From Alistipes sp. (GTDB lineage: Bacteria > Bacteroidota > Bacteroidia > Bacteroidales > Rikenellaceae), in contig JAGAOZ010000007.1 in assembly GCA_017623505.1 (NCBI GenBank), positions 62,001 to 126,000 on the forward strand: 64,000 bases of DNA, given 5' to 3'. Below the pieces are notes generated by a model, which made no database searches, was not told the origin of the DNA, and was given only the letters and a program-made list of their open reading frames with translations. Position numbers and translations under genes: made by a program. This document shows, in pieces, positions 34,723 to 43,798 of this stretch. Each line of letters begins with the position of its first letter. The stretch's first letter is position 1.

Positions 34723-35958
34723 ATGAAAATTTGGAAGAGAATAATATTGCTCATCGTAGCGGGTCTCACGTGTGCATACGCACACGCTCAAGAGCACCGT
34801 ATCGAGGCGGGTATTATCTTCCGTCAGAGCCAAAGCGTAATTGACAAGGATTTCGCAAACAATACCGAACAGTTGGCAAAAATTACCCACTTATTGGATT
34901 CGATGCGTCACGATGAGCGAATAGAGATTCGCAGCATCGAGTTTTGTGGTGCGGCCTCTCCAGAGGGAAGTAGTACAATTAATAAGCGATTGAGTAATGC
35001 CCGTTTGAAAGCGCTGGAGAATTTTGTTCGCAGCCACGCTGACGAGGAGATTCCTGAAGAGCTTATTATTCGCAACGACCATTACATTCCTTGGGCAACA
35101 TTGGCAGAGCAGGTAGCAGAATCGGATGCTTGGTACAAGGATGAGGTGCTTGAAATCATCAACACGCCTGTCGGCGAGACAACAGACGCAGCAGGCAATC
35201 CAATAGATGGCCGTATTCCTCTCTTGCGAGAGATTGAAGACGGAGCAGCGTGGAGAGAGATGTTCCAGCTCTACTTTGCCGAGATGCGTAACGCTTATAT
35301 GGTTATGGTGACATACGTTCGCCATCCAAACGTTACGACACGAAGCATTGCCCCACATGAGCAGTACCCATTCCCACCAACCGACATCGTTACGGAGTAC
35401 CCTGCGCCAACGAAGCCTTATCCACGTCATCTGTATATCAAAACAAACGGCATCGGCTGGCTGATGGCAGTGACAAATGTGGCTGTGGAGGTCGATTTTG
35501 CAAAGAAATGGTCTTTCCAATTGCCAATCTATTATTCGGCGTATAACTATTTTACATCGACGATAAAATTCCGTACATTCACAATTCAGCCAGAGATTCG
35601 TTACTGGTTCTCAGACAACGTGAATGATAAGTTCTTCCTCGGAGCACACTTCGGATTGTCTTACTACAACTTCGCAATAGAGGGTAAGTATCGTATCCAA
35701 GATAAGGATGGCGAGACCCCTGCGTTGGGTGGAGGTTTGAGCGTAGGTTACAGAATGCCTATCAGCAAAAATGGACGTTGGAAGATGGAGTTCTCACTGG
35801 GAGCCGGTGTATATGCTTTGAAGTATGACAAGTTCTTCAACACCGACCGCACATCGGACGGAGAGCTTTCACACACAATAAATAAGACATGGTTCGGACT
35901 GGATCACGCTGCAGTTTCGTTCTCATATATGTTTAACCTCAACAAGAAGAACAGATAA
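34723..35958 (+). CDS. OmpA-like / DUF3575 outer-membrane protein
   Basis: 411 residues with a signal peptide (ending CAYAHAQEH). The N-terminal third resembles an OmpA-type peptidoglycan-binding fold (RIEIRSIEFCGAASPEGSS, NKRLSNARLKALENFV). The C-terminal 190 residues form a DUF3575 beta-barrel (AVEVDFAKKWSFQLPIYYSA, YNFAIEGKYR, last strand HAAVSFSYMFNLN). DUF3575 genes often precede fimbrillin-like lipoproteins in Bacteroidota, as here. A role in assembling or anchoring the two following proteins is inferred. Confidence 0.87.
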   Translation: MKIWKRIILLIVAGLTCAYAHAQEHRIEAGIIFRQSQSVIDKDFANNTEQLAKITHLLDSMRHDERIEIRSIEFCGAASPEGSSTINKRLSNARLKALENFVRSHADEEIPEELIIRNDHYIPWATLAEQVAESDAWYKDEVLEIINTPVGETTDAAGNPIDGRIPLLREIEDGAAWREMFQLYFAEMRNAYMVMVTYVRHPNVTTRSIAPHEQYPFPPTDIVTEYPAPTKPYPRHLYIKTNGIGWLMAVTNVAVEVDFAKKWSFQLPIYYSAYNYFTSTIKFRTFTIQPEIRYWFSDNVNDKFFLGAHFGLSYYNFAIEGKYRIQDKDGETPALGGGLSVGYRMPISKNGRWKMEFSLGAGVYALKYDKFFNTDRTSDGELSHTINKTWFGLDHAAVSFSYMFNLNKKNR

Positions 35959-37055
35959 TGAGAGCAATGAACTACATACAGAGAATAGCTGCGATGATGG
36001 CGGTGATGTTTGTTGCTGTCTTCACATCATGTTCTGTTCACGAGTGGCCAGAGGAGAAGAAGCCTGAGTATTATAAGTTCGTACTGAATCTCGATTATAG
36101 TACAGAGCTTCCTTTGTACCAGATTGTTGAGCACCAGATGAGCCGTGCGGAAATTGAGGACTTCTATGATGTGCGCTATACAATAGAGGTATATGTCAAT
36201 CGTTATGAGCGTAGCACATCATACGAGTTGGTTGAGCGCAAGGTGGTAAACCGTGACGACGTGACAGCATCATTGAACCACTCTGTTGAGATGATGTTGA
36301 AGCCTGGTAGATATATGTTCAAGGTTTGGACCGACTATGTGGATGCAAACAGCACTGAGCACCGTTTCTACAACAATGATAACTTCGAGGCTATCGTTTA
36401 TCATGGCAACTACGAGGCTAACAATGATTTCCGCGACGCATTCGTAGGCACATTGGAGGCTGATGTTACCGAAGAGACAAGGGTCTTGACCGTACCTAAT
36501 GAGCGTCCTCTCGCTAAGTTTAACTTCATCACAACAGACTTGGAGGAGTTTGTAGAGCACATGCTTGAGCTGAAATCTAAGGAGAACGAGGAGAGTGAGG
36601 CAAGTGACAACGGTAACGCTCCAGTGGACGGTAGTGAGGATAGCACACCTACTGACCAAGGTCCGACACGCGTTATTGATATTTCAGACTATACAATTGT
36701 ATTTACATACGTATCGAACTTGCCAAACGAGTTCCACATGTTCCAGAATGAGCCTGTCGATGTGGCTAATCCTAAGACTATATCGTTTGAGTCGTCAATC
36801 AAGAAACTCAACGACAATGAGGCTGAGTTGGGATTTGACTACGTGATGTCAGGAGATAAACTTACTGTGGATGTGGTAATTGAGGTCCGAGATAAAGATG
36901 GTACATCACTCTCTCAGACCAATAAGATACCTGTTCCGCTGGAGAGAAGTAAGCTGACGACTATTCGTGGTAAGTTCCTTACAACACAGGCATCCGGAGG
37001 TATCGGTATCAACCCTGGATTTGACGGTCCGGACTTCATCTACGAGGCAGACTAA
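35958..37055 (+). CDS. Fimbrillin-like (Mfa/FimA-superfamily) lipoprotein
   Basis: 365 residues with lipobox VFTSCSVHEW. Beta-rich throughout (RYTIEVYVNRYERS, PGRYMFKVWTDYVD, ERPLAKFNFITTD). It ends with the pattern also seen in the other fimbrillin-like proteins of this window (IRGKFLTTQASGGIGINPGF). An acidic linker (KENEESEASDNGN) separates its halves. It overlaps the DUF3575 gene by one base (TAATG), so the two are translationally coupled. Likely a pilus minor subunit or surface anchor; not proven. Confidence 0.82.
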   Translation: MRAMNYIQRIAAMMAVMFVAVFTSCSVHEWPEEKKPEYYKFVLNLDYSTELPLYQIVEHQMSRAEIEDFYDVRYTIEVYVNRYERSTSYELVERKVVNRDDVTASLNHSVEMMLKPGRYMFKVWTDYVDANSTEHRFYNNDNFEAIVYHGNYEANNDFRDAFVGTLEADVTEETRVLTVPNERPLAKFNFITTDLEEFVEHMLELKSKENEESEASDNGNAPVDGSEDSTPTDQGPTRVIDISDYTIVFTYVSNLPNEFHMFQNEPVDVANPKTISFESSIKKLNDNEAELGFDYVMSGDKLTVDVVIEVRDKDGTSLSQTNKIPVPLERSKLTTIRGKFLTTQASGGIGINPGFDGPDFIYEAD

Positions 37056-37191
37056 ATAGGGCAATAATCTAACACAAAAGATTCAAGTGAGGAATATAGC
37101 GCAAACGAGCGCATACACATATAAACGCATACATATATAATATATATAATATAAGCAAAAAAGATAGGACACCGATATTATAACATACACG

Positions 37192-37231
37192 CCTCGCTAT
37201 GGTCTTGAACCATGGTGAGGATTTAGATTTG
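37192..37231 (+). promoter_or_regulatory. Dyad (12-bp arms) next to a -7-like box before 37276
   Basis: CCTCGCTATGGT (37192-37203) pairs with ACCATGGTGAGG (37209-37220) with two G-U pairs and a 5-nt loop. TAGATTTG, a TAnnTTTG match, follows at 37224-37231, 45 nt before the ATG. The dyad covers the place where a -33 element would be. It may be an operator, an RNA hairpin or an internal attenuator. The rest of 37056-37275 is AT-rich. Confidence 0.5.
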
Positions 37232-37275
37232 CAACAATTTACACCTAATTCTATAAACCAATTTTATTAAACACT

Positions 37276-40200
37276 ATGAAAAAGTTTTTACTTGCTGTCG
37301 CAGCATTGGGAATGCTGATGACATCGTGTTCAAACGACGACACTGTACAGGGCGATAATAGTGCATCTGTAAAGTTCGTGGTTTCAACACCAGAGTTGAA
37401 GACTCGTGCCGACATTGCTGATGTTTACGGTACAGGTTTTACAGCTAACGACTTGGAGTATGCTATTTTCGAGTGTGACGCTGAGGGTAACCTCAAGAGC
37501 ACAACTCCTAACATCTCTAAGGAGATTGCAGGTGCTTTCGCCGGAAACGTTCTTGAGACTACATTCTCAGAGCGTTTGGTAAATGGCAAGCACTATGTTA
37601 TTTTGTTCTGGGCTGACGCTGAGACAGATCCTTACAAGGTTGATTGGACTACTCAGTCAATCTCTATCGAGGACCCAACAGCTTTGAAGGCACAGGATGA
37701 GAACTTGGACGCTTTCTTTGCAAAGGTTCAGTTCACTGTTAAGAACGGCATGTTGGAGCAGACTGTAGAGTTGAAGCGTCCTTTCGCTCAGCTCAATGTT
37801 GGTGTATCTGATACTGCTGCTGCAGCTACCGCAGGTTTGGAGGTTGAGAAGACTCAGGTTAAGGTTAAGGCTTACACCACTTTGAATCTCTTTGACGGTA
37901 CAGTAAGCGGTCAGCAGGAGCTTACTTATGCTTTGGCAGACGTTCCTACTGACGTTACTTTCACTGACCCTGATAGTAATGTGTACGATATCATCTCAAT
38001 GAACTACTTGCTCGTAAACGAGAAGGAGTTGAATGATGTAACATTCACTTACACTGATAAGGGTGATGCACAGGCTATCCCAGAGCGTACATTCTCTTTG
38101 GTTCCTGTACAGCGTAACCACCGTACATTCGTAGTTGGTGACTTGCTCACTACTGCTGTTAATGTTAAGGTTATTATCCTTCCTGGTTTCGACAACGACT
38201 ACATCTATCCTACAAGCATCGCTTTGGCTCTTACTGAGGGAGGTTTGTTCAAGTTGCAGGATAACACTATTTTGGATAAGAACTACACTCTTTCTAAGGC
38301 TACAACTATCGATTTGAACGGTTACGACTTGACTTATACCGGCTCTGATGCTATTATGATTCGCGTTGCTGATGGTGGTTCACTCACAATCACTGGCGAG
38401 GGTAATGTTGATGCAGGCGAGAGCTATATTGCTTCAGCTAACGCAGGTGGTATAATCACCGTTGAGGGTGGTAACTTCACAACTACCGGTCCTACTTTGT
38501 TCCAGGCTAATGGTGGTAAGGTTTACATCTCTGGTGGCTACTTCGAGGTAAATGACGCACAGTACGGTACTACTTACACACTTAACCACATCGACTCTAA
38601 GAAGAATGAGGGTCTTATCGAGGTTACCGGTGGTCAGTTCGTTGATTACAACCCAGCTGCAAGTAAGAGTGAGAACCCTGTTATGAGCTTCGTACCAGAT
38701 GGTTACGCTGCATCTATTACAGGTACAAACGCTGATGGTGAGTCTATCTATAAGGTTCAGAAGGCTGTTCCTATGACTGGTTTGACAGCTGCTCCTGCAC
38801 AGGTATATCAGGCTGCTACTCTCTCTTGGGACGCTGTTGCCGGTGCTAAGAAGTATGTTGTTAAGTACAATGGCGTACAGGTTGGTGAGACTGACACAAC
38901 TACTATAACTACTGCTGAGGGTGGTGTTGCAGACGCTGCTGTTGCTAAGTTCACTGTTGAGGCACTCGACGATAACGGCGGTATGGTAGGTGTTGGTGAG
39001 ACTCCTGAGACTAAGGTCTTCACTTTGCTTAACCGTCCAGAGCCTGCTGTATATTTGGCTAACGGTCAGCTCATCGTTGAGAATAAGGAGCTGAACCCAG
39101 GTGAGGCTAAGAAGAGTAACTTTGACCTTAACGCTATCCTTTTGGAGGCTGAGGTTTACTTCTATAAGGATGGTGCTACTACTCCTACTTACACAGCAGT
39201 AGGTTCATATCAGGACACCTATCCAGCAGCTAATCTTCCATTGTCAATCACTGAGAAGAAGATTAAGAACAACGTAGCTGGTTCATACAACACTTGGAAG
39301 TGGAACGGTGGTGCAGCAACTGCAACTGCTCCAGAGTTCGAGCCTGGTACATATACTATCAAGTATAAGGCTGGTTACTATCCAGTAATGAACGCTCAGT
39401 TCGACCGCAATCCTACTGACCGTATCATCTACGGTGCTGAGTCTGATGTTTTGGCAACTATGATTTACCGTGAGGGTGAGGTTGAGAATGGCTTCACTGT
39501 TGAGGATCTTGGCTTGAAGGCTGTTAAGGCCGGTTACCAGGGTGCTAAACTTACTTGGGGTAATGTAAATGGTGCAGCATCTTATAAGGTATTTGCTAAC
39601 GGAGCTGAGAAGGCTACTGTAAATACTAACGAGGCAGATTTGAACTTGACAGATGCAAGAACATACGAGTTTGAGGTTAAGGCATACGATAGCAACGGTA
39701 ACGTTATCGGAACCGACAAGACTGAGGCTATGCAGGTATGGACTTTGGTAGATGTTAAGGAGCCTACTGTAACATTTGATGCAAATGCATATAAGTTGTC
39801 TGTATCAGACGCTTTGGACTTTGGCGGAACAATTGTTAAGATGGAGGTTGAGTTCTATAAGGATGGTGCTACTTCTCCTGTTTTGACTGCTGTTTATGAT
39901 AAGGTTAATGCTACATACAACATTCCTAACCATATCAACTCTAAACGTTTCACTAAAGCATTCTTTAATACACTTCCAGCTGGTGACATTCAGGTTAATT
40001 GGGTATGGAATGGTTATGAGCTTGCAGTTCCTGAGTTTGAGGGTGGTTCATATACAATGAAGTACAAGGCATACTACTATCCTATCGTTGACGGATACTG
40101 GGCAGACAGCAATAAGCAGCCAACCAGCAATCCTGCAGCTTACAACCGCGTAATGTTCCCAGCCGTTGAGAGCGTACTTCAGGAGCCACAGATGCGCGAG

Positions 40201-40980
40201 GGCGAGGTAGCTGGTGCAATTACCGTAGCAGCTAACAATATTCCAATGGAGTTGTCTGCAAAGGCAAGTGTTGATGTTGTTGAGTTGGCTTGGACTCCAG
40301 TAGCAGGAAACACAGGTTTCAAGATTTCTGCAAATGGTGCTGAGGTTGCAACCGTAGCTAACAATGTTGGTACATATACTTACAATACAAACGGCACAGG
40401 TGACTTTAACATGACAGTAGAGGCTCTTGGCACAACAAAGAGTGCAACTGCTTCTGCAAAGGTTGAGTTCACAATCGCTAATTGGGAGCAGCCAGTTATC
40501 AATGTAAATAAGGTTGCGGAAGGCTATCAGGTTGTTGCTTCTAACTTGTGTAACTTGAACTACGCTTACGCTGGTGGTGCAACCGTTAAGTTCATTAAGG
40601 ATGGCAAGGTTGTTTACTCATTGTTCAACACAACAGGTGATGGAACCATCGTATCATGGGCTGGTTACGGTCGTTGGGCACTCAATGCTATGGATAATCG
40701 TAAGGATTGGAAGTGGACTGTAAATGGTGTTCAGGAGGCTAACGAGGTTAATACTCACGCTATGGAGGCTGGCACATACACTGTTGAGTGGCAGTGGGAC
40801 TATGTAGTAAACAAGAATGGTCAGTGGGCTACACACAATGGTAGCTTCGTACCACAGGCTAACAAGGAGGGTGCAACTCACGTTTACTTCTCTGGCGGTG
40901 CAGCAGATGTATGCTGGGTAAGCTCAGGTGTACCTTATCGTGCAACAAAGAGCGGAACTACAACTATTACTGTTCAGTAA
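37276..40980 (+). CDS. Giant modular fimbrillin-like lipoprotein with three 246-residue repeats
   Basis: 1234 residues with lipobox LMTSCSNDD. Residues about 20-300 form the shared fimbrillin-like module (TRADIADVYGTGF, VILFWADAET, LKRPFAQLNVG, VQRNHRTFVVGDLLTT). About 300-480 is a short beta-helix-like part (TIDLNGYDLTYTG, KVYISGGYFEVN). Fn3-like units begin near 499, 746 and 991 (LSWDAVAGAKKYVVKYNGV, LTWGNVNGAASYKVFANG, LAWTPVAGNTGFKISANG). Between them is a repeated unknown domain with VEFYKDGATSP and YTMKYKAYYYP. Codon use is strongly biased. It probably projects from the surface; the ligand is unknown. Confidence 0.88.
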   Translation: MKKFLLAVAALGMLMTSCSNDDTVQGDNSASVKFVVSTPELKTRADIADVYGTGFTANDLEYAIFECDAEGNLKSTTPNISKEIAGAFAGNVLETTFSERLVNGKHYVILFWADAETDPYKVDWTTQSISIEDPTALKAQDENLDAFFAKVQFTVKNGMLEQTVELKRPFAQLNVGVSDTAAAATAGLEVEKTQVKVKAYTTLNLFDGTVSGQQELTYALADVPTDVTFTDPDSNVYDIISMNYLLVNEKELNDVTFTYTDKGDAQAIPERTFSLVPVQRNHRTFVVGDLLTTAVNVKVIILPGFDNDYIYPTSIALALTEGGLFKLQDNTILDKNYTLSKATTIDLNGYDLTYTGSDAIMIRVADGGSLTITGEGNVDAGESYIASANAGGIITVEGGNFTTTGPTLFQANGGKVYISGGYFEVNDAQYGTTYTLNHIDSKKNEGLIEVTGGQFVDYNPAASKSENPVMSFVPDGYAASITGTNADGESIYKVQKAVPMTGLTAAPAQVYQAATLSWDAVAGAKKYVVKYNGVQVGETDTTTITTAEGGVADAAVAKFTVEALDDNGGMVGVGETPETKVFTLLNRPEPAVYLANGQLIVENKELNPGEAKKSNFDLNAILLEAEVYFYKDGATTPTYTAVGSYQDTYPAANLPLSITEKKIKNNVAGSYNTWKWNGGAATATAPEFEPGTYTIKYKAGYYPVMNAQFDRNPTDRIIYGAESDVLATMIYREGEVENGFTVEDLGLKAVKAGYQGAKLTWGNVNGAASYKVFANGAEKATVNTNEADLNLTDARTYEFEVKAYDSNGNVIGTDKTEAMQVWTLVDVKEPTVTFDANAYKLSVSDALDFGGTIVKMEVEFYKDGATSPVLTAVYDKVNATYNIPNHINSKRFTKAFFNTLPAGDIQVNWVWNGYELAVPEFEGGSYTMKYKAYYYPIVDGYWADSNKQPTSNPAAYNRVMFPAVESVLQEPQMREGEVAGAITVAANNIPMELSAKASVDVVELAWTPVAGNTGFKISANGAEVATVANNVGTYTYNTNGTGDFNMTVEALGTTKSATASAKVEFTIANWEQPVINVNKVAEGYQVVASNLCNLNYAYAGGATVKFIKDGKVVYSLFNTTGDGTIVSWAGYGRWALNAMDNRKDWKWTVNGVQEANEVNTHAMEAGTYTVEWQWDYVVNKNGQWATHNGSFVPQANKEGATHVYFSGGAADVCWVSSGVPYRATKSGTTTITVQ

Positions 40981-41033
40981 TAAAAAACTCTAAATACTCT
41001 ATGTGGGGCGTGAGTTCCGCGTAGAGGAAAGCA

Positions 41034-41068
41034 AAGTCCGAAGGGGAAACTCTTCGGACTTTTTTTTG
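41034..41068 (+). terminator. Terminator after the 37276 gene
   Basis: AAGTCCGAAG pairs with CTTCGGACTT around an 8-nt loop, then a run of Ts. Confidence 0.92.
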
Positions 41069-41113
41069 TTTATGGAGGAGAAGGGAGATTAAAGGAACAG
41101 CAGGTGTGGCAAA

Positions 41114-41145
41114 ATTGCGAGTAAGGTAAAAAATAGGTATCTTTG
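41114..41145 (+). promoter_or_regulatory. Promoter of the MFS transporter gene
   Basis: ATTG (41114-41117), 20 bp, TATCTTTG (41138-41145), 18 nt before the ATG at 41164. Confidence 0.65.
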
Positions 41146-41163
41146 TGAGTAAATAGACTCAAG

Positions 41164-42387
41164 ATGGAAGCAATAGCAAAAAATAGCAGTATAAAAACCC
41201 TCGTATGGGGTTTTGTGGGTGTAGCACTATTCTCAATAGCCACAGGCGTAGAGCAGACCTGGCTCAGTAAATACATAGCCGAGCAGGGTATGGATAATGA
41301 GCTGCTGTTTGTGATATATGGCGTAGCGGTGGCGGTATCATCGTGGCTCTCAGGCGTGATAGCCGAGACAATAGGCGTAAGGCGTACGATGATGGCGGGA
41401 TACGCGATATTCGTGGCAGGAATGGCGGCGTTGGCAGGCGTGGGAATGGCACAAATGAGCTACCCGATAATAGTGGCGACGTACATCCTTAAAGGTCTGG
41501 GTTATCCGCTATTTATCTACACCTTTATCGTATGGATAACATACCGCATAGGCAAAGAGCGATTAGGAACAGCATTAGGCTGGTTTTGGGTGATGTGCAC
41601 AGGAGGTATGGACGTCGTAGGAGCATACTACGGTGTGGCAGCAAAGAGCCTGATGGGTGTTGTGCCGACACTCTGGACGACACTCGCATTTGCCACCGCA
41701 GGAGCACTGCTCGCACTATGGGTAAACCGTTCGGCAGATAGTAACCGCTTTGCCGAGGGCGAGGTGGCAGAGTCTAAAAAAGAGTCGAAGATAGCACAGT
41801 TGCTGCGGGGATTGGCAATAATAAAGCACGAGCCAAGGGTAGCCGTAGGAGGCGTTGTGCGAATGATAAACACACTATCCTACTCCGCATTTTTAGTGTT
41901 TATGCCACTATACCTGATGCAGTACGGCATAGATGACACTGAGTGGGCAACCATATGGGGCACAGCATTCAGCTGCAACATAGTCTGCAACGTGATATTT
42001 GGCACGCTGAGCGACCGCATAGGCTGGGCAAAGACAATAATGGGCTTCGGTGGCGTAGGATGTGCGGTGGCGGTGGCACTATTCTACTACTCGCCGCTAA
42101 TTTGCAACGACTTCTTCTTCATACTGCTCTGCGGCTCTCTATGGGGTGTGATGTTAGCGGGATTTGTGCCACTGGGAGCATTGGTGCCATCGCTGGTCGA
42201 GAAGAACAAGGGAGCGGCTGTATCGGTGCTCAACCTCGGTGCGGGAATGGCGTCGTTCTGCGGTCCACTGCTCGTAAAAGCCATCAGTGGCTGGGCGGGC
42301 TATCAAGGTGTGGCGTGGGCTCTTGTGGCGATATATCTCTCGAGTGTGGGAATGACGTGGTGGATATCGCGAGAAAAAAGGGCATAA
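41164..42387 (+). CDS. MFS transporter (RbtT/DalT/CsbX-like)
   Basis: 407 residues with twelve expected membrane segments. Loop 2-3 has ETIGVRRTMMAGY in place of the classical MFS motif A. A charged central loop lies near 195-215 (RFAEGEVAESKKESK). The pattern FSIATGVEQTWLSKYI and GYPLFIYTFIVWITYRI resembles the polyol-transporter subfamily RbtT/DalT/CsbX, so a pentitol-like substrate is possible. Specificity cannot be read from sequence. A single gene with its own promoter; the DAACS gene starts 49 bp later. Confidence 0.85.
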   Translation: MEAIAKNSSIKTLVWGFVGVALFSIATGVEQTWLSKYIAEQGMDNELLFVIYGVAVAVSSWLSGVIAETIGVRRTMMAGYAIFVAGMAALAGVGMAQMSYPIIVATYILKGLGYPLFIYTFIVWITYRIGKERLGTALGWFWVMCTGGMDVVGAYYGVAAKSLMGVVPTLWTTLAFATAGALLALWVNRSADSNRFAEGEVAESKKESKIAQLLRGLAIIKHEPRVAVGGVVRMINTLSYSAFLVFMPLYLMQYGIDDTEWATIWGTAFSCNIVCNVIFGTLSDRIGWAKTIMGFGGVGCAVAVALFYYSPLICNDFFFILLCGSLWGVMLAGFVPLGALVPSLVEKNKGAAVSVLNLGAGMASFCGPLLVKAISGWAGYQGVAWALVAIYLSSVGMTWWISREKRA

Positions 42388-42436
42388 GGTTTGCTAAGTC
42401 GAAGATAATGACTACCTTTAACAAAACAATTAGCGT

Positions 42437-43648
42437 ATGCTGAAGAAGATATTGACAAATCTCGGATTCTGGATTTTGGCGGCAATGGTCGCAGGAATAG
42501 TTGTCGGAGTGGCGATGGGCGACTGTGCAGCAATGTTCAAGCCGCTGGGCGATGTATTCATACAGCTGATAAAGATGTTGGTAGTACCTTTGGTGGCTGT
42601 TTCGATAATCTCAGGCGCAGCAACATTGGGCGGCAGCCGCTCGGCAGGCAGGATAGGTGTGGTGAGCATCGGATATATTATGCTGACAACACTCTTGGCG
42701 GTAGGTGTGGCAATCGTGGCAGGACTCATATTTCAGCCCGGAGCAGACCTCAGCGCAGAGAGCATATCACTACTAAACAATCAGCCACAGACATCGGAAA
42801 GTGTGCCAGAGATGACTTTCTGGGGCACAATAATAGATATGATACCTGCCAACCCTATTGAGGCCCTTGCAACAGGAAATATCCTGCAAATAATCATATT
42901 CGGACTATTCCTCGGCTTTGGAATAGCCGCCATAGCCAAAGAGAAGCGCGAAAAGGTTATAAATGGACTGAACTACGTATTGGAGGCACTTATCTGGTGC
43001 ATCGGCAAGGTGATGTGGGTGGCTCCTATTGGAGTATTCGGATTGATGGCAGACGCCACGGGAACATTCGGATTCGGAATCCTGGTCAAGGTGGCTAATC
43101 TGCTGTGGGTGGATTTGATAGCTGTGGCGATAATGGGATTGCTACTCTATCCTCTGACAGTAAAACTTATCTCACGCATACCTCTTAAGGAGTTCTTCCG
43201 CAACATGGTGCGTCCACAGATTATCGCATTCTCAACAGCATCGTCAATGGCTACCCTACCCCTGACGATGAAGGCGTGCGACGACATGGGCATATCGAAG
43301 CAGACGAGCGGATTTGTGGTGCCACTGGGTGCGACAATCAACATGACGGGAAATGCTATATACTACACTCTTGTAGCGATGTTCTTCGCTCAATTTTACG
43401 GCATAGAGCTCGGAATGGGGCAATATATAGCAATAGCCGTAACGTCCTCGCTGGGAAGCATAGGTCAGGCGGGTGTGCCAGGGCCGACGCTTCTGGTTGT
43501 AGCGGTATTGGTGGCTGCGGGAATACCTGTCGAGGGTTTGCCACTGCTATACGCATTGGATAGAATATTCGATATGATACGTACGGTACTAAACGTCACG
43601 GGAGATGCAGCTTGCGCTGCCGTTACGGACCGCTTTGCCAAAGAGTAA
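42437..43648 (+). CDS. Dicarboxylate/amino acid:cation symporter (DAACS)
   Basis: 403 residues of the glutamate/C4-dicarboxylate symporter family. The substrate-binding signature is intact: the serine-rich hairpin IAFSTASSMATLPLTMKA, NMTGNAIYYT in TM7, the HP2 loop GSIGQAGVPGPTLLVVAVL and VLNVTGDAACAA in TM8. It is in the Na+- or H+-coupled group taking up acidic or neutral amino acids. Its place beside an amino-acid-catabolic operon suggests it feeds that pathway. A TACCTTTA sequence just upstream is close to a -7 box. Confidence 0.92.
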   Translation: MLKKILTNLGFWILAAMVAGIVVGVAMGDCAAMFKPLGDVFIQLIKMLVVPLVAVSIISGAATLGGSRSAGRIGVVSIGYIMLTTLLAVGVAIVAGLIFQPGADLSAESISLLNNQPQTSESVPEMTFWGTIIDMIPANPIEALATGNILQIIIFGLFLGFGIAAIAKEKREKVINGLNYVLEALIWCIGKVMWVAPIGVFGLMADATGTFGFGILVKVANLLWVDLIAVAIMGLLLYPLTVKLISRIPLKEFFRNMVRPQIIAFSTASSMATLPLTMKACDDMGISKQTSGFVVPLGATINMTGNAIYYTLVAMFFAQFYGIELGMGQYIAIAVTSSLGSIGQAGVPGPTLLVVAVLVAAGIPVEGLPLLYALDRIFDMIRTVLNVTGDAACAAVTDRFAKE

Positions 43649-43699
43649 CCGTAACGCATAACGCTAAATAACAAAAAGATAGAATTTTCAAGCCTTAAA

Positions 43700-43732
43700 A
43701 TTGTGCCAACTCAAAAATTATTCTTATCTTTG
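43700..43732 (+). promoter_or_regulatory. Promoter of the iorAB-aminotransferase-CoA-transferase operon
   Basis: ATTG (43700-43703), 21 bp, TATCTTTG (43725-43732), leaving a leader of about 60 nt before the ATG at 43799. Confidence 0.7.
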
Positions 43733-43798
43733 GTAAGAAGGGTGTTTTAAACCAACCGACACCCGAAAATTAGAGAGTAAAACTACAACTTTTTGGCT

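Noticed and set aside
41005..41045. RNase P RNA-like motif (GAGGAAAGCAAAGTCCG)
   Set aside because: It resembles the conserved P4 segment only by chance. It is short, lacks the other conserved regions, and is part of a terminator.
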